Of a stretch of 24,972 bases of DNA, positions 23,137 through 24,972 are shown one piece after another; positions within the stretch are counted from its first letter, which is position 1; each line of letters starts with the position of its first letter. The position numbers were made by a program, and so were the translations under genes. The notes below the pieces were generated by a model. The model had not been told where the DNA came from and did not search any database. It saw only the letters and a program-made list of their open reading frames with translations. This DNA comes from Dehalococcoidia bacterium (GTDB lineage: Bacteria > Chloroflexota > Dehalococcoidia > JAENJB01): positions 1 through 24,972 of the forward strand of contig JAENJB010000002.1 in assembly GCA_016844565.1 (NCBI GenBank). Reading direction: 5' to 3'.

Positions 23137-24176
23137 GTGCGGACCTCCCAGCGCATTGCCAGGTTGCCTCCCTATCTGTTCTTTGAGATAAGCAAGAAGA
23201 TTGCCGAGAAGAAGGCGAAGGGCGAAGATGTGGTCAGTTTCGCCATCGGAGACCCCGATATCCCGACTCCGGCCCATATTGTGGAGCGACTGTGTCAGGC
23301 GGTGAGGGACCCAGCCAATCACCGCTATCCGGAGAGTGATGGTCTGCCTGACCTGAGGAAAGCCATCACTGAGTGGTATGAGCGGCGCTTTGGAATCGTT
23401 CTCGACCCCAACAAAGAGGTGCTGCCCCTCATCGGCTCCAAAGAGGGCATAGGCCACATCGCTCTTTGCTTCATCGACCCCGGCGACGTTGCCCTGGTGC
23501 CGGACCCGGGCTATCCGGTGTATTCGATAGGCACCATGTTCGCTGGCGGCGAGTCCTATTTTATGCCCCTCCTCGAGGAAAACGATTTCCTTCCCGATTT
23601 CGAGAAGATTCCCCCGGCTGTAGCGAGGAAGGCCAAGTTGATGTGGTTGAACTATCCCAACAATCCGACCGGGGCTGTAGCTTCCCTCGATTTCTTTGAA
23701 AGGGCGGTGGCCTTCGCCAGGAAGCATGACCTGGCGGGCGCATCGGAATGCTGGTGGGCAACGCCAGGGCGGTGGATGCCCTGATGCGGGTGAAATCCAA
23801 TCTCGACTCAGGCATCTTTCAGGCGGTGCAACAGGCGGCGATCACGGCGCTGCGAGGTCCCCAGGACTGTGTCGGTGAGCACAACTCCATTTATCAGCGG
23901 CGCCGCGACAGGATGGTCGAGGTGCTGAATAGGATCGGTTTGAAGGTCAGGGTGCCCAAGGCGAGCCTGTACATATGGGCCAGAATCCCCCCGGGTTTCA
24001 CCTCGATAAGTTTTGCCTCCAGGTTGCTGGACGAGACGGGGGTGGTGGTGACGCCCGGGACGGGGTATGGGCAGTGGGGCGAGGGATACATCCGTCTGTC
24101 CATCACTGTTCCGGACGCGCAGATGGAGAAAGGCCTGGCCCGGCTCGCGCAGTGGCAGTCGAAGGGCGGTATCTGA
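23137..24176 (+). pseudogene. dapL: LL-diaminopimelate aminotransferase, broken by internal loss that removes the PLP-lysine region
   Basis: DapL makes LL-diaminopimelate directly from tetrahydrodipicolinate and glutamate. The N-terminal part (about 200 residues) has VVSFAIGDPDIPTP, YPESDGLPDLRKAI, LIGSKEGIGHIALCF, VPDPGYPVYS and WLNYPNNPTGA, ending at FARKHDLA near 23733. Homology resumes in another frame as RIGMLVGNARAVDALMRVKSN near 23739 and continues through DCVGEHNSIYQRRRDRMVE to TGA 24176. The segment that normally lies between, about 45 residues including the SLSKTYNMTGW PLP-lysine motif, is missing; a single loss would be 1 modulo 3 in length. The two parts total about 345 residues against the usual 385-390. 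As given, the product cannot bind PLP covalently. GTG 23137 follows dapF by 3 bases, with AGAGG upstream. Confidence 0.85.
23715..23736 (+). repeat. Perfect inverted repeat at the dapL breakpoint
   Basis: CGCCAGG (23715-23721), an 8-base loop AAGCATGA, and CCTGGCG (23730-23736). The right arm ends at the point where dapL homology is lost and the frame changes. Confidence 0.6.
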
Positions 24177-24213
24177 CATAATCATCCGACATAATGTCTG
24201 TCGATGACATAAT
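24175..24213 (+). repeat. Three direct GACATAAT repeats before hflX
   Basis: GACATAAT occurs at 24175-24182, 24188-24195 and 24206-24213. The middle copy is part of the palindrome GACAT-A-ATGTC (24188-24198), and TGTC-GAT-GACA links copies two and three. Copy one starts within the dapL stop codon. The arrangement looks like an operator cluster, and each CATAAT is one base from a -10 consensus, but no good -35 boxes are seen. Confidence 0.5.
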
Positions 24214-24215
24214 AC

Positions 24216-24972
24216 TTGAAGCTACCTTGCCGGTGGTCAGATTCAGGAGGAATCATCGGAAAGACTATTTCGGTTATACGGCGGAGAGAGCGAGCTATTC
24301 TGGTGGCGGCAGGTAGGGACAGTGCTGGTGAGTGGCCTTTGGGTAGTTCTCTCGATGAGTTGGAGCAACTGGCCGGCACGGCTGGGGCCGAGGTGGCAGG
24401 GAAGATCAAACAGCATCTCAACCAGCCGTCTCCTGCTTCTTACATTGGCTCGGGGAAGATAAAGGAGCTCCTATCGCTCCGTGAGGCAGGGGGCTACGAT
24501 ACCGTCATCTTCGATGATGAGCTGACGCCAAGGCAGCAGAGGAACCTCGAGGAAGCGCTGGGCGTGAAAGTCCTGGACCGGACGGCGCTCATCCTGGATA
24601 TATTCGCCCGACGGGCCCGGACCCGTGAAGGGCAGCTTCAGGTGGAGTTAGCCCAGAACCAGTACCTGTTACCCCGGCTGGCTGGCCAGTGGAGCCATCT
24701 GGAGAGGCTGGGTGGTGGTATCGGGACGAGGGGGCCCGGCGAGTCCCAGCTGGAGACAGACAAGCGGTTGGTCCGGGACAAGATTCATCGGCTCGAGAGA
24801 CAATTGGAGCAGGTCAGGCAGCAGCGTTCTCTCTACCGCCGGCAGCGTAAGCAAAGCGGTACTCCGGTGGTCTCCCTGGTGGGCTATACCAATGCCGGCA
24901 AGAGCGCTCTTTTCAATGCCCTGACCGCCGCCCAGGTTTTTGTAGAGAACAAGCTCTTCGCCACGCTTGACC
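24216..24972 (+). CDS. hflX: GTPase HflX, N-terminal part (3' end outside window)
   Basis: Ribosome-associated GTPase that helps split stalled or stressed ribosomes. The visible frame reads RAILVAAGRDSAGEW, LDELEQLAGTAGAEVAGK, SPASYIGSGKIKEL, VIFDDELTPRQQRNLE, LDRTALILDIFARRARTREG, QVELAQNQYLLPRL, the Gly-rich GGGIGTRGPGESQLETDKR, a coiled-coil-like helix, then the G1 motif VGYTNAGKSALFNAL, and runs off the window within FATLDP. The start is unclear. An AGGAGG at 24245-24250 is a strong ribosome-binding site, but the codons after it in this frame are ATC, ATC, ... ATT, with no ATG/GTG/TTG at normal spacing. TTG 24216 is the first usable in-frame start after the stop at 24210-24212; GTG 24303 would cut conserved residues. 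Confidence 0.88.
   Translation, partial: MKLPCRWSDSGGIIGKTISVIRRRERAILVAAGRDSAGEWPLGSSLDELEQLAGTAGAEVAGKIKQHLNQPSPASYIGSGKIKELLSLREAGGYDTVIFDDELTPRQQRNLEEALGVKVLDRTALILDIFARRARTREGQLQVELAQNQYLLPRLAGQWSHLERLGGGIGTRGPGESQLETDKRLVRDKIHRLERQLEQVRQQRSLYRRQRKQSGTPVVSLVGYTNAGKSALFNALTAAQVFVENKLFATLD

Noticed and set aside
22822..23727. 301-codon minus-strand open frame across dapF and dapL
   Set aside because: It spans the broken genes, but the plus-strand frames carry all the homology; its length is a by-product of codon bias.
23137..24176. Intron or intein interrupting dapL
   Set aside because: Sequence is missing, not added; the two homologous parts are separated by only a few bases.

Overview
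The window looks like chromosomal core-genome DNA from an anaerobic member of the Chloroflexota, most likely class Dehalococcoidia. This placement is inferred from the gene mix: FMN-type enoyl-ACP reductase FabK, the archaeal-type phosphoglycerate mutase ApgM, the LL-diaminopimelate aminotransferase route to lysine, and a dnaB / DnaD-like / DnaC-like cluster. No rRNA or other decisive marker is present. Genes are tightly packed. I see no tRNA, rRNA, IS element, prophage or CRISPR array, and no gene-free stretch longer than about 300 bases.

Layout. (1) 1-1544 is the 3' part of mfd on the plus strand. (2) 1604-4971 is a minus-strand fatty-acid and translation operon, DUF177-rpmF-fabK-fabD-nusB-acpP, driven by a textbook sigma-70 promoter at 5006-5034. 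(3) 5242-9190 on the plus strand holds an M20 amidohydrolase, plsX, and a thiol-redox trio (trxA, a small thioredoxin-fold protein, trxB). (4) 9393-13261 is a replication module: rplI, dnaB, a DnaD-like protein, and an unusual protein with two tandem DnaC/IstB-type AAA+ domains. (5) 13370-19389 is the standout region. It encodes an ATP-dependent radical reductase/dehydratase of the benzoyl-CoA reductase / 2-hydroxyacyl-CoA dehydratase superfamily. The gene order is two catalytic subunits, two different ATPase activator subunits and a ferredoxin, as I recall for bzdN-O-P-Q-M of Azoarcus, followed by a second copy of the large catalytic subunit. A perfect-consensus promoter with an extended -10 lies just upstream (13258-13286), overlapping the stop codon of the DnaC-like gene. 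(6) 19403-24972 is a housekeeping run: apgM, tpiA, miaA, dapF, dapL and the 5' part of hflX.

How the genes work together. Acyl carrier protein, FabD, FabK and PlsX cover fatty-acid elongation and its hand-off to phospholipid synthesis. DnaB with the DnaD-like and DnaC-like proteins should form the replicative-helicase loading set. In the reductase operon the ferredoxin would supply low-potential electrons, the two ATPases would drive them uphill using ATP, and the two Cys-rich subunits would carry out the reduction. The substrate cannot be read from this window because no CoA ligase or ring-hydrolysing genes are present.

The most anomalous observation is that the two adjacent diaminopimelate/lysine genes, dapF and dapL, each carry an internal frame-shifting loss of sequence. 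In dapL the loss removes the PLP-binding lysine segment. Each breakpoint sits at a perfect small inverted repeat. This is either real gene decay or an assembly/amplification artefact, and the sequence alone cannot tell which.
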